64,000 bases of DNA from Trametes villosa (lineage: Eukaryota > Basidiomycota > Agaricomycetes > Polyporales > Polyporaceae): positions 310,001-374,000 of the forward strand of contig PUDQ02000047.1 in assembly GCA_002964805.2 (NCBI GenBank), given 5' to 3'. The notes under the pieces are model-generated. The model was given only the letters and a program-made list of their open reading frames with translations, did not search any database and had not been told where the DNA came from. Shown here piece after piece: positions 12,456-26,112 of this stretch (positions within the stretch are counted from its first letter, which is position 1; each line of letters opens with the position of its first letter). A program made the translations under genes and the position numbers.

Positions 12456-14990
12456 ATGGCTCAGAATTCCTCGCCTATCCAGCCACGCTGTCTCTACAAC
12501 GTCCCCATGGCCCTCGACGATGATGGCATTCGCACAAGAGGACTGAAACCTGGCCGAGGGTACTCTCGCAATAGGCGATATGTTCAGGATGAAAAAGAAT
12601 GCACGGTTGGCCCCATGCCAGTGCAGATGTTCCTGGACGCTTTCTTGCCGGCCATCCCAGCCGGTAAGGAGAAGCAGGTATTGTCTAGCAAGCAGGCTTT
12701 CAAGGACATTCCACGAACTGGCGCTAAACCGCCCGACATCTACAGTCCCTTGGTGTGTATCCCCAGCATCATGTGCATACAGTCCAACTAACGCAGCGTA
12801 AGCTCACCGCGCTCAACACGTCTACGACGCATAGGAGTCGTGCTCCTGGCTTCGTTTTCGAGAACGCGTCTAGGAACACCACAGAGCCTCACACGCCCGG
12901 CTTCATGAAGCCCCACATCTGCTGCTACAAGCGCGAAAACCTTGTCAACGTGCACGACGCGCCTCCGTCCTCTCGTGTGGAGCTGGGATACGCGGAACTA
13001 TTCTTCGAGGTGAAGCCGGACGTTGCCCTCGACTTCTTCGTCGACCCTCCTCCGGACGCCACCTCAGAGGAACGCGACGCGCACGACTTCTTCGCGCAAT
13101 TCCGGAGCGACGAACTCAGACGCCGTGCTGAGAGGGCTTTCGGACAACATATCGCATATGCACAGGAGATACAGGCTCGCCAGCATCGTACCTGCCTCTT
13201 CTCGGTGTCCATGTCCGGCTCCCGTGCCCGCTTATTCCGGTGGGACCGCTCCGGCGTCATCGTCAGCGAGGCGTTCGACATCGTTGCGCGCCCAGACCTA
13301 GTGTGCGAGTTTCTTGCACGCTTTTCCCTCGCTGACGACGAGGCCCGCGGGCATGATACGTCCGTTGAAGTAGCTACCCCTGAAGAGGAGCTGGTATTTC
13401 GAGACGTCGTCTCGGAATACGTCAAGGATCAGCTGGACCTCTCGGGCGATGCCCTCGCGAAAGCCGTGGCGGAGCATTATCTACAAGGAGGCGTCTTCGC
13501 TGTTCCTGTGCTTGCCGGGGGTTCCGCAGGTACCTCGTCTAACCCGGTCACCGGTACCGGTCGCTATTTGGTCTCCAGGCCTGTTACATCTCCCCTACAC
13601 CTCTTAGGACGCGCGACGCGTGGACACTGGGCCGTCCAGGAAAGCTCCAAGCGCTTGGTCTTTCTGAAGGACACCTGGCGAACGTCTGGGGAGCGGGAAG
13701 GGACCATCCTTGCCGAACTGAATACCGCCGGCGTGCGCAATGTCCCCCAATTTGTAGCCCAGGGCGACGTCCTTCAACAATTGTCGACTCCTGGCCAGGA
13801 GAAGCGCGGTACGTGTTGGGATTCATGCTCCGGTCACATACTGACGTCCCCTGCAGCCTCGTTGGTTCAGTCCACGGAGACGGATCGCTAAAGCACACAA
13901 CCTTGGGTTTGCGGGGTACGCGGTGAGCCTATATCGGTCTCGGCCCATAGACATTACCGCCTCGTCGTCGGAACGGTTGGCTACCCTTTACGACGTCTGA
14001 CGGGCACAGACGAACTACTCCGTTCCACTTACGACGTATTCCGTGGTAAGCCTCTTGCTTTTCTACTCTTGAGGACGCCAAACCGACCCTCTTAGCGATG
14101 AGGGATGCATTGGGCAAAACCTCGCGTTTACATAGGGATATCAGCATTGGCAACATTATCCTCGTAAAGGAACCTGGCAGCGATACTCGCACGGGCTACC
14201 TGATCGACTGGGAGACCTCTTCTCGGTGCGACTCCGAAGGTTGCTCCTTTGACAGTAGTAGAACAGTGAGTTCAATAGGTCTCCTTGTGAGCCAGTACTA
14301 ACAGTGACGCACAAGGGTACCTGGACGTTCATGTCCACGAAAGTCCTCTCCAAGCCGACGGAGCCCCACATGCTCGAGGACGACATGGAGTCCCTCTTCT
14401 ACGTCGTCCTCTACTGCGCGTTCCTCTACATGCCCCACAACCTCGACTCCGAGAGCATCGGCGCGATAATGGAGAAGCTCTTCGACGAGGCCATGATGCT
14501 CGGCGAGATCATGCGCGGCGGGTTCAGCAAGTCCGCGAACCGCGCGACGCGCGCGTACACCGACATCTGCAAGTTCAAGAACGCGGACTTGCAGAAGTGG
14601 CTCGACGACGTGATGGACCTGCACGGCCCCAAGGGCCTCCGCGGCAAGGAGCTCTCGCGCCTCTGGAGGGACCCCGAGAATCTGGACAAGCTCTGGCGCG
14701 AGTTCCTCGCGGAGCGCTCGCTCGCGCGCGACGACAGGGTCGAGCACGAGCTCCCGGACCCGCCCACGCTGCGGCACAAGCCGGAGAACTCGCTGGTGAC
14801 GTTCATCCCTCCGGCGCCGCCCACCGCTACCCCGCGTTCGGCGGAAGGTGGGCTCCTGGGAGGGCGCGGCGGAACAGCGCACAACTCCAAGCGCCAACGC
14901 CCTGACAGCCCCGGACCAGGCTCTTCGCGCCGTAGCGAGAGGCTCCGCGCCCGCTTGGGTCCACTCGTGTCCCCACTGTCCCCACGATGA
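12456..14990 (+). pseudogene. FunK1-type kinase, copy 3, interrupted by an in-frame TAA
   Basis: The five-exon layout (12456-12752, 12803-13808, 13857-14045, 14096-14265, 14316-14990) is kept, and exons 1, 3 and 4 are again 297, 189 and 170 nt. Both splice sites flanking exon 3 are intact. Codon 446, at 13889-13891, is TAA where copy 4 has Tyr in ETDYYDTKPW; residues on both sides still align (ETD before, QPW after). Translation would stop after the small lobe (RLVFLKDTWR) and before HRDISIGNIIL and YLIDWETSS, leaving no active site. Alternative acceptors just beyond the stop do not restore the frame. The rest is well preserved, so the lesion is recent, a segregating allele, or a base-call error. 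Confidence 0.8.
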
Positions 14991-15420
14991 AATTCGGCGA
15001 TACTATCAAGACAGCGTGGAGGTAACGCTCCGAACCCGCGCTCGGGAAGACGACCTGGGACCACTGGCTGAAGCCGGGGATGTGCCATCGATGTCGTTAG
15101 TGACCCTGCTGCCCGACCCTGGTTGCTTCCTGTGTTTGCTTGCCATAACCTGCGATGCTCGTGATGTGTGCAGCTTGCTCTCTTCGGTAATGATGTATGC
15201 GGTAGGGGCTGTTGTACATAACAATCCCTCTGTTTATTCCTTTCTGATCAATTTTCCGACATCCAGGGTTCGATTCTCGCCGAAATATAACAGGTTTCGC
15301 CTAACATCAAGCCACAGCATCCAGGACTAATTCTACAACGCAATGGTATGTCGTATACAGTGCGGCCCAGCTTACCATCTGCCCATCTTTACGCACAAAT
15401 GCGCACGTCCTTTCCAGTGC
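14991..15420. other. gap downstream of FunK1 copy 3
   Basis: Nothing recognised up to the GMD relic. Confidence 0.4.
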
Positions 15421-15610
15421 GCTCTCGACCTCAGCGGGACGGAAGCCTAGGATCGACCCGCACGCGGCTCGATATTCCTGCCCGTCTCTGCATCGTAGCA
15501 TTCCTCTTTCCAACCAGTGTTTCGGCACCAGACTGTGATGTCGAAGGCCGGAGGGTCCCGAAGATTCCGAGGCATACAGCGCCCATGAACAACGAAAGAA
15601 GGTTCGTCTC
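15421..15610 (-). pseudogene. decayed fragment of a GDP-mannose 4,6-dehydratase gene
   Basis: On the minus strand, 15537-15471 reads VWCRNTGWKEECYDAETG. This matches [18 protein letters not shown] of the intact GMD gene at 22.0 kb. After a frame change and an in-frame TAG, 15443-15421 reads GFRPAEVE, matching YFRPAEVE in the same order and spacing. A weaker match (ETN...AVCLGI against ETH...AVLGI) extends toward 15610. No start, Rossmann motif or other GMD exon is visible nearby, so this is a short relic of the penultimate coding exon. It lies in the 877-bp gap between FunK1 copies 3 and 4, opposite to their direction. Confidence 0.75.
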
Positions 15611-15867
15611 CATGTTTGCAGCTGGGAGTACAACGTATCCACGCTCTGATAATTGTTCATACAGGATGACACAAGACTCGTGGGCTACATGGCGACACCG
15701 GAATCAGCCATTTTTGACACAATAGATCTTCCGGATTGGTGCGCTCTTGTGAGGCGCGGAACTTGATATACACAAACGCCACAACTCGATAAAATCCACA
15801 AGTTCCTTCTTCTCAGCCTTCACATTCCCGTACCTCCTCGAGTCTTTCCCCGCTCAAGTACTTCATT

Positions 15868-18465
15868 ATGGCACGGAGCTCTTCATCCGTCCAACCTAGC
15901 TGCATCTACAACGCCCCGATGGCCCTCGACGACGACGGTGTACATACAAGAGGAGTGGGACCTCGTGGCGCATACCATCGTAACAGCATGTTCATCCAGG
16001 ATGCGAAAGAGTGTACTGTTGGCCCCATGCCAGTGGAGGCCTTTCTAGACGCATTCTTGCCACCGATTCCCGCCGCCAAGGATAGACAGATACTATCCAG
16101 CAAGGACGCGTTCAAGGCGATACCCTCTGATCGCGGCAGACCGTCTGATATCTACAATCCGTTGGTACGCCTATCCTTCGTCGTGTGCATGCCACTCGGT
16201 TAACGCCACGTAAGCTCCTAGCCTTGAACAGGTCGACGAAGCACAAGAGTCGTGCTCCCGGCTTCGTGTTCGCCAATGCGTCCACCAACGCCACGGAGCC
16301 TCACACGCCTGGCTTTATGAAGCCACACATCTGCTGCTACAAGCAGGACAACTTCGATACTGCGCAAGCCGCTCCCGCATCCTCCCGTGTGGAGATGGGA
16401 TACGCGGAGCTGTTCTTCGAGGTTAAGTCGGACGTTGCCCTAGACTGTTTTTCTGACCCTCCGCCAGACGCCACTCAGGAGGAACGCGCTTTGCATGAGT
16501 TCATGCCATATACTAGTATCTTAGACAACTCCCCCGTTGGACTGTGTGCCGAAAGGGCGTTCGGCCAACATATCTCATACGCTGTGGAGATTCAAGCCCG
16601 CCAGCACCGGATCTGCTTATACTCGGTCTCCATCGCAGCCTCTCGCGCTCGCCTGCTACGCTGGGACCGTGCTGGCGTGATCGTCACCGAGGGATTCGAC
16701 GTCGCCAAGCAGCCGGACCTGCTATGCGACTTTCTTGCCCGCTTCGCCTTCGCGTCCGACCAGGAGCGCGGGCACGACATCTCCGCAAAACCTGGCACTC
16801 CGCAAGAGGAGCTATTGTTTCGCCGTGTGGTCACCCAGTATGTCAAAGAGCAGCTGGACCTCGAAGGCGACGCACTTGACAAAGCCGTGGCCGAACACTA
16901 CAAGCCCGGATACGTAGTGGCCGTGCCCATCGCTGGTGAGGACACCGCAGCCACCTCGGGCTCGCCCCCAATCACCGATCGCTATCTCGTCTCCAGACCT
17001 GTTGCCTCTCCGCTGTACCTTCGACAAGGACGCGCGACCCGCGGGTACTGGGCGGTGCAGACCAGCACCGACCGTCTGGTCTTCCTCAAGGACACTTGGC
17101 GCAGCTGGGGCAACCTCGAGGAGGGCTTCATCCTCGCCGAGCTGAACGCCGCGGGCGTTCGCAACGTCCCCCAACTCGTAGCCCATGGCGACGTCCTGCG
17201 CCTGCCCGCACTTGCGAAGTTAGATAAGAAGCGCTCTAGTGCGTTTGCTTGATGTGACACTTCAAATCAACACTAACACCTCGCGGCTGCAGCCCACATG
17301 GACCAGCACACCGAGACGGATTACTATGATACCAAACCGTGGGCCTGCCCTATTAATGGGAAACGCGTCTATCTCGCAACCTACGTGCACTATCGGCTCG
17401 TCCTTGGAACTGTGGGCTACCCGATATGCAAGCTCAGAGGAACGGACGAGCTCTTACATGCCACATACGACGCATTCCAAGGTCAGCTAACTCCTCGCCG
17501 ACTATGCTGCGACTCTGCACCTAACTGATCGATGCTAGCGATGAGAGATGCGCTCAGCAAGACCTCGCGTCTCCACAGAGACATCAGCGCGGGGAACATC
17601 ATCCTCGTGAAGGAACCTGGGAGCGATACTCGTAGAGGATGTCTCATTGATTGGGAGACTTCCTCTCGCTGCGACGCCGAGGGACGCTCGCTCGACAACA
17701 ACAGAGTTGTGAGTGCAAAGCATCCTCGCAGGTAGATTGAACCTGACGGTGCTGCGCAAGGGCACCTGGAGGTACATGTCCATCAAACTCCTTCACAAGT
17801 CCCCCGAGCCCCAGACGCTCGAGGACGAGATGGAATCCCTGCTCTACGTCGTCCTCTGCTGCGCGCTCCTCTACCTTCCCCACAGTCTCAGTTCCAAAAA
17901 CACCCAGGGGTTTCTTAGGGAGTTCTTCGACTGGCAGTTCCTGGTTACCGGCGAAGGAGAGCTGTACGGTCCCGGGGACGGCAAACTCGCTAGCAGGAAG
18001 AACCGCGAGTACACCGGATTCGTCCACTTCGCCAACCCGGACCTGCAGAAATGGCTCGATGACGTCCTGGATCTGCACGGGCCCAGGGACGTGCCCTTCA
18101 GCGAGGTCTCGTACCTGTGGAAGGACCCGGAGAATCTCGACAAGCTCTGGCGCGAGTTCCTTGCGCAGCGCACGCTCGCGCGTGACGACAGGTTGGAGAA
18201 GAAACTGCCCGAAGTGCCTTCTCTGCGAAGAGAGATGCCGAGCTCCCCCGGTGTCTCCCTGCCCTCTGCACCATCTAATATCTCTGTCAAACGCTCCCTC
18301 GAACACGAGCTTGGGGCTGAGAGCCTCGCAAAGGCTCACAACCCCAAGGGGCGCCGGGTGGCTAGTACCACGCTAGGTACTCAGGCTGTGCGCCGCAGCG
18401 CGAGGCTCCGTGCCCGCGCGCCGAGTCCGCCCAGCCTGCAACCCACTGGCCGCGCAAGGGGGTGA
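15868..18465 (+). CDS. FunK1-type protein kinase, copy 4
   Basis: Five exons: 15868-16164, 16215-17238, 17293-17481, 17539-17708, 17761-18465; 794 residues, all junctions in phase. It is the closest relative of the interrupted copy 3. The order is GPMPVEAFLDAFLPPIPAAK (about residue 50), the FunK1 N-half block GFMKPHICCYK, RLVFLKDTWR (small-lobe Lys), HRDISAGNIIL (about residues 516-526) and CLIDWETSS (about 538-546). Next come the large-lobe block ending LEDEMESLLYVVLCCALL and a Ser/Pro/Arg-rich tail. The catalytic Asp and Asn are present, so it should be active. FunK1 kinases are expanded in mushrooms and their substrates are unknown. Confidence 0.94.
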
Positions 18466-18907
18466 GGGGTCGTCTCGAGGCGACGCCGCGCTAGGTGCAC
18501 GAATGTGTGCAAACTTAGGAGCTTGACTGGTGAAGAGGGACAGGGCGATGTGTTACTGTGCGAGTGCTTGTTCCCTCCTACAATGCACCGTGTGCGCAAT
18601 GCATACCTCTCTGCTAGAATAGCACCAACAATCGATTGTATACCCGCGTGGCGAGTGTGCCTGACTACGAACACGTATATAACTCCGGTCGACAACTACA
18701 ATTGCGCAACTGGTGTGCGGAGCCCAGACGTTCTCCGCTAACACAGCAGGCCCATGGTATGACGCGAGCCTGGCTGTATGATCTTGTAACCATAACGCTG
18801 GACGCGCAGGTCATACTCCTGTTTCCAGCAAACAATGGCATCAGTACCAGCGTGTGGGCTGCGGGCAAGACAAGATCTCACCGAAAGAACGGGGTCCCAC
18901 CGGGCTC
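18466..18907. other. intergenic between convergent FunK1 copy 4 and F-box copy A
   Basis: No gene or clear signal seen. Confidence 0.45.
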
Positions 18908-20802
18908 TCACGCGCTGCTCTGGCAGTGCTCACCTCCCGCCGCGTCCGAGTCCCCGCCCTCGCGTGCGATCTTGAACACAGACCAATCGCCGCTCAGCGT
19001 GTCTCTTCCCCGCCAGATCTTGAGAAGCTCGACACGGGGGCCGAGGAGGGGTACAAGGGTGTTACCTGTCTCCTGGAACATCTGATGGCGCGAATCTGTG
19101 GCGAAATCGGGTTTCAGGGATTGGGGCCGGACGAGATCTAGACGGAGTTTCAGTGTGCGGAGGTGCTGGAGGGACTTGAGGGCAAGAGCAGAGCCGAACT
19201 TCTTCTGTAAACCAGCGGACACCTCATGAGTGCATCATCGGGGAGGACTGAAAGAAGACGACTTACCACGTCTGGGGCGACGCTGTGTGTATGCGCGCCG
19301 TACCGCCGGATCTTCAGCGACTTGAGCATGGGGAAGGCCGAGCCGATGTACCCGAGGAGCGTGTCCTCGCCCGCGCCGCCGTGGTACTCGAACCTGAGCG
19401 CTTCCAGTTGCGGGGTCTGACAACTCTGGAAGATGCGTAGAATGTTCGCAGAGCACGCCAGGTGAGGACGCCCACTGTCTGACCATTCGCGAGGGGAATC
19501 CGGATAGTACCGGAGCGACAGGCGGTGCAGCGTCGGAGGAAGACGCGCATACAGCTGGTCGTCCGCGTGGGGAAAGGACACGGGAAGCTGCTGCAGGTCC
19601 GGCCAGGGGAGTATCGTGCTGAGGCCTGGAGGCCAGATTGGTGGAGCGGGCTCCAGCACGAGCCTGTGCGGGTTATCGGGGTCATCACAAATGCTGAAGT
19701 GCAGCTTGAGGATGCGGAGCGCAGGCATATTCCCGAGCACGGTGATGAGCGGCGGAACCGAGGCGCCCTTGCCGGAGTACCGTACGCCGCGAAGCCTGAG
19801 TTCGCGTAGTGCGGGCCAATTGAAGCTGGAGAACGTACGAGGACTTGTCGGCTCAGTCGGGAGCTTCAGTGGAAGAGACGTTCCGCGCACCACCCGCGGT
19901 GCTCACCGTGTTCCGGTACGTCATGTACTTCTAGCGCTGGGGCCGCAGGATGTACCCCGCGGAGGCCGATGCTCTGGACCTCGTCTTGTCGCGGCTTCAC
20001 GAGGGGCTGGAAGTACTGGGAACGGGCGAGGCGAGAAAGCGTGTCCGTCGCAGGTGAACTCCCGCAAGTGGGGCACTGTCAGAATGGCCTCCAAGACGGA
20101 CCACGGCAGGCCGTGTTGGAGCTGTGGATGGTCGGAATACAGCGTAACGGCGTGCAGGCGAGGCATGGCACGCAGAGCTGCGCCTAGTGCATCGCCGCGG
20201 AGGACGCCGCACAAAAGCGGGTCGTTGGTATGCTGCAGACGCAAAGGTCGCGAGAGCTCGTCTGGGTCACCCACCCTGGACTCTTGTAGTGCTGCGAGAT
20301 CTTCGCAGCAATCCACAAAGGTCGTAAGAGATCTAGCCGTGAACTTCAGTAGGCTACCGACGCAGAGAATGGCCCACATCCGTATAGAGCGTTCCGTTGT
20401 TTTGATGTTGCAGCGTTCGAACAGTGCTGGCATGCAGAGCTCGCGGATGTACTTGCAGGCCTGTGAGTGTTGGATTTTGGACCTGAGCGAGCGAGCGCCT
20501 GCTCGTCGGCGCTTGCCGAGGCGTTCAGTATCGCGCCCGCTTCCGAGTCCGTTTCTGTAGATTATCTGTTTGCCTCTGTACCACGACGCTACTGTACAGG
20601 ACAACCAGAACCCCTCGTTTTCACTCTTGACGACCGGATTTCCCGCTTGCTCCAACAGTGAGAGAGGAGCTAATACATTCTCTGTCGCGAGTTGCTCTGA
20701 GATGACGATGAGAACGTCGCAGTTCAGGCGCAGGAATTTCCTATGCCGCCGTTGATAAACAATGTGTGTATTCTCGGCGATAGATGTCGCAAACTCACGC
20801 AA
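18908..20802 (-). pseudogene. F-box/LRR-like protein, copy A, diverged and probably broken
   Basis: Family relatives are at 24.4, 38.2, 40.2 and 54.3 kb. The N-terminal F-box-like part (LNCDVLIVISEQL, then CKYIRELCMPALFERCN) is followed by the LRR-type body (DPLLCGVL, MPRLHAVTLYS, GLPWSVLEAIL, NWPALRELRLRG). Donor GTAAGT at 19261-19266 joins to a last exon ending at 18908. In the body, TGA codons at 19921-19923 and 19903-19905 interrupt the frame, which then resumes in the same phase. A 54-nt GT...AG segment there (GTACAT...GTGAG) would remove both stops in phase, so a novel intron is possible. Loss of the conserved residues across this stretch favours decay. The start codon is not resolved. 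Confidence 0.55.
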
Positions 20803-22001
20803 AGGTCTTTCTCAATGAAAACATGCTTCGACGGTTCTGTTGGGGATGTATGATTCTCTCAAAAGGTGCGTACCAGTGTCAGGTCCGTTATATATCTACG
20901 AAGCGTGAAGGTGGGACAAAGGGGGGGATTGCAGCTGCTAGATAGCTTCCACAATCATGGATACTCGGGCATGCTACATCCGCACTCGGAGCCCAGGAAA
21001 CCGTCGAGGTTGGTCGGACTAACGGGGGGTAGGAACAGTGAGGCCGTAAGGCAGGCTGGACAACAATATTTGGCACCTTAGGCTTGGGCGGGCTTGTTGC
21101 GCGGTATCATGATGCTAACAAAAGCTCTATAGCTGCGTCGAACTCGAAGACCTGAGGACAAGTGGGGACATGAGATTAGAGGGACGACGTATGGCTATGG
21201 AATCAACGAACCCCGCGAAATCTTGGTAGGCCGTCACCGGGGCCATTTCGCACGAACTAAAACACCCTGGACCTCTAAGGGTATGATGTTCATCGTACGG
21301 ACCGAGCTCGAGATGGCCTCGAAGAGCTCAAAGCGGCCTGGACCAAAACATCACATTGCGAGCCCTCCCATGGGTGCTATCGATGTGACTTCTGGCAGGG
21401 TTATCTAGGGTCCAGGAGATTATTCATGACCCATTGGTTTCTGAGTATACGTACGCCCGCAGCCCCGCGCATGGCACGTCGACCGTGTCCGTTTAAGTTA
21501 TCTTCGAATTCGAAGGCACCAGGGCTAGCTTCCCCGCTGTCCTTGTTTCCCGGAAGTAGGCTGGCTCTTGACACATGCATGATGTAAACTCAACGCCCCC
21601 AAGCTGTCGTTTGACAGCAAGCGCAGTTCACGCGAGGTTTCCTGCAGGCACACTGGCAAGAAGATACGAGATCGACTCGGAGAGAAGATTGATGTTGCGC
21701 GAGTACTTACTTACATGGCGCCTCTGCGACACAGGCACCGAGTGGTGCCGTGCCACGTTAACGCGGTGACCGGACGTGGGGACGGCGGAGGATACCTGCA
21801 GCTGGACGAGGTCCAGGTTGAAGGTCTCGCAAAAACGCTGAAGTAGACGCCCATTAATGATGCCCCGCGCTAATACGGCATTAATATTAGCGCTCGTGGA
21901 TAAGTACTGCGAGCCGATTTTAAATATCGCTTCCACCTGGAGGCCTCCTTCCTGAGTCTCCTCCTGTTTCCACTCTTGTCTCTGCTTGTCGCTGAATCAC
22001 C
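20803..22001. other. intergenic upstream of GMD
   Basis: About 1.2 kb without a supportable gene. A TTTTAAATA element at about 21918-21926 lies roughly 80 bp upstream of the GMD start and is the likely TATA box. Confidence 0.5.
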
Positions 22002-23483
<1,482 letters not shown>

Positions 23484-24358
23484 GCGGCGCAGCGTTGTGG
23501 CGCCCGCATCGCAGGGATCCTGCATAATCTTGGGCTACACGGGGCGGGGAGGACGCGTGGCGGTGGGCGGATCATAGGCTGGTTCGGACAGTATTCAGCA
23601 TACCATTTACATTGTGAAAACACTCCTAGATTGCGCGGATAGCAAAAACCGCTGTATTTTCCATCATCGATTGAGAGGTCTTGCACGGCACCTCTGCTTG
23701 TTGTCTCAGTGAACGAAAGCCTCTCGGCGTATGCCGTTGGGCGCCTCTCACTACTCAGATAATTGTGAATCAGGTTCCTGCCTTCGGCTCGAGGGCTCTC
23801 CCGCAGACGATCTCCAGCTCACTCCCACTCAAACCTCGAGGAGCATCAGGGAGCATCCTCTCATAACACGGAGGACTACGTGGCAAATGTTTACGTGAGG
23901 CTATCAAATACGAAACACCGTTGAATATACTCTCATTGCTCGTCGGCGCCCACGTACATATGTAGACTGCTCCAACCCAAGTACTGGTGAGCCACCGCCG
24001 ACGTCTGCACGCTCACGACGCTCGCCCCCAGCTCTCTCTCCAGCCCGAGACGAGGCTGGACCTGATAGACGCGAACGCATCGATGGTACTATCCCACGGA
24101 GCGCCAATCCATCCACTCACTCCCACGCAGCACTCCGCCATTTCGGGCGGATCGTTGCAATCATGAGGCTCTCGGAGACAATTCGAGAGGACAATAGCAT
24201 TCGAGCAGTCCCATATAACCTGCGACGCAGCAGCCAGTGGACGGTTTGCTCTCCTTCCCCTCCTTGCGCGGCTCACAGCTACAACACGCATGGCTCACGC
24301 GAAGCGTACGCTTTCGTGAGCGACTTTTTCTCAGTTTTGTGTGTTCTCGACGTAGCTA
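23484..24358. other. intergenic, no gene seen
   Basis: Between GMD and F-box copy B; no supportable coding or structural signal. Confidence 0.45.
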
Positions 24359-26112
24359 ATGATCCGATGGTTCGTTCCAAGGATAGCGATGCTCGACAAC
24401 GACGTGTTCACCCTTATCTCCCAGGCCGCCGCCCTCGTCAAGTCTTTATCAGCTCTCTCGATGACATGCCACAGAGTCCGGCGTCGTTGCCTCCCGATTC
24501 TCTTCGGAGAGTGCACTATGAGGAATAGCGAACCCGTGCAGCAGGCAAATTTTTATCCTACATCTTTGCGTTCCTATATCAGGTGAGTTCTCAGCTAGAA
24601 GCGCCCCTCAACATAACGATAGTGCAGCGCTGTAACATCGTTCTACCTCAGGATCCTTCACTTCCAGGACTGCTGCCCCGACATCCCGCAAGTCGTCAGC
24701 TTCGACAGAGTTCTCACCCGTCGCCTGCGCCACACCTCGGATCCTCTCCTCTGCGGCATCTATAACGCGCCCGCCATGACGATGATCATGAACAGTATGC
24801 CGCAACTGCATACGGTGTCGTTCTCCGTCCAGACGAACTAAGTGCACGGCATCCCCTGGCGGGTCATCCAGCTCATCCTTTTCCTCCCATCCCTCAAGAA
24901 TCTGGTCATCGATGGGTTTTGCATTGCGCCCAGCATCGACCCAGCCCGACGGCAGACGATGAACAGTGCCGTGGCGCTCGCATCGTTTCAGTATATGCTC
25001 CCAGACGATCGCTGGTGGCGGGGAAGAAACTTCCCATCCGAACAACAAGGGCTGCGGAAGATCGTATCCATGAACCACAATACGCTTCAAAAGCTGGTCC
25101 TTGCGACAGAAATCGCTCCCTTTGACGACATTTGTACCACGTTGACCTGGCCGAACCTGCGCGAGCTGCGCCTCCGGGGCGAGCGCATAGCAATTGGAGA
25201 CCCGCCGCTCTCGCTCATCGCTATGTTCGCGCACATGCGCCGCCTACAGGTGCTCGAGCTGAAGCTCGCGCAGCCCGAGGGTGTCCCTCCCCAGCCATTC
25301 TACCCACCCGGCCACGCTGCGGAGTGGCCCTTGCCGGAACTCCGCCATCTCACGCTCTCCTGTCCCCTGGTGGGCGATCAGGTCTACGACGCGCTCCCGT
25401 CGAGGCTCGAAAGCCTGTCCCTGCGCTACACCCCGCACAAGATGAACGCCGTCTGGAACCACGCGTGGGGTGTGGAACCAGTCGGTATACGCTGGGAATG
25501 GCCGCTCCTCAGATCGTCGGACATGCTGCATATTTTGCGGCGGTGCCGATGTACGCATCTGTCTCAGCTTCAGCTGGAGTATCGAGAAGACGACGCGGAC
25601 GGGGAGTTGCTGCAGTACATCGGCACTGCGTTTCCCGCGCTGACGACCTTGAAGTTGATCCGGTACCGCGCGTCAGAAGCGGACACCCAACAGATCCAAG
25701 TGGTGCGTGCCGGACATCGGAATTCCTACACTATCTGGGGGCGCGGTACACGGGTGCTGACGAGTTGTGTGTCTACATCCAGGGTCCTCTTCTACGCATG
25801 CTCGGAACGCTCCTTCGCCTGCGGACCATCCACCTCCATCTCGACCATCCGAACACGCCACGGCCGCACTACCGCAGCGCAGCGGGCGGCGGTGTGCAGC
25901 CCATGTACGACGGGCTGGACGAGTTTGCGCACAGGCTGCAGAGCCTCGCGGACATGCTCGGGGACGCCTGCGCGCCGTCTCTGGAGGGGATCTGGCTCTG
26001 GACTCCGCACTCGGGTGCATATGCGTGGGCGTGGAAGGAGTTTGTGGTCGTGCGCGAGGCACGCGCGGACGTGCCAGGTGCGTTTGGAGGACTTCGCAGC
26101 ATCGAATTTTGA
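24359..26112 (+). pseudogene. F-box/LRR-like protein, copy B, with an in-frame TAA
   Basis: Three exons: 24359-24582, 24652-25702 and 25783-26112. The large exon is 1051 nt, the same as in copies D and E. The F-box-like part (LDNDVFTLISQAAALV, CHRVRRRCLPILF) is followed by leucine-rich segments such as WPNLRELRLRGERI and LTLSCPLVGDQVYDALP. At 24839-24841 the frame reads AAC TAA GTG where copy D has AAC TAC GAA GTG. Three bases spanning two codons are missing, fusing them into a stop. Everything after it stays in frame to TGA at 26112. Translation would end after about 137 residues, keeping the F-box part only. Confidence 0.75.

Noticed and set aside
15262..15290. GGGTTCGATTC, a second tRNA T-arm-like word
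   Set aside because: Flanking sequence does not pair into a cloverleaf.
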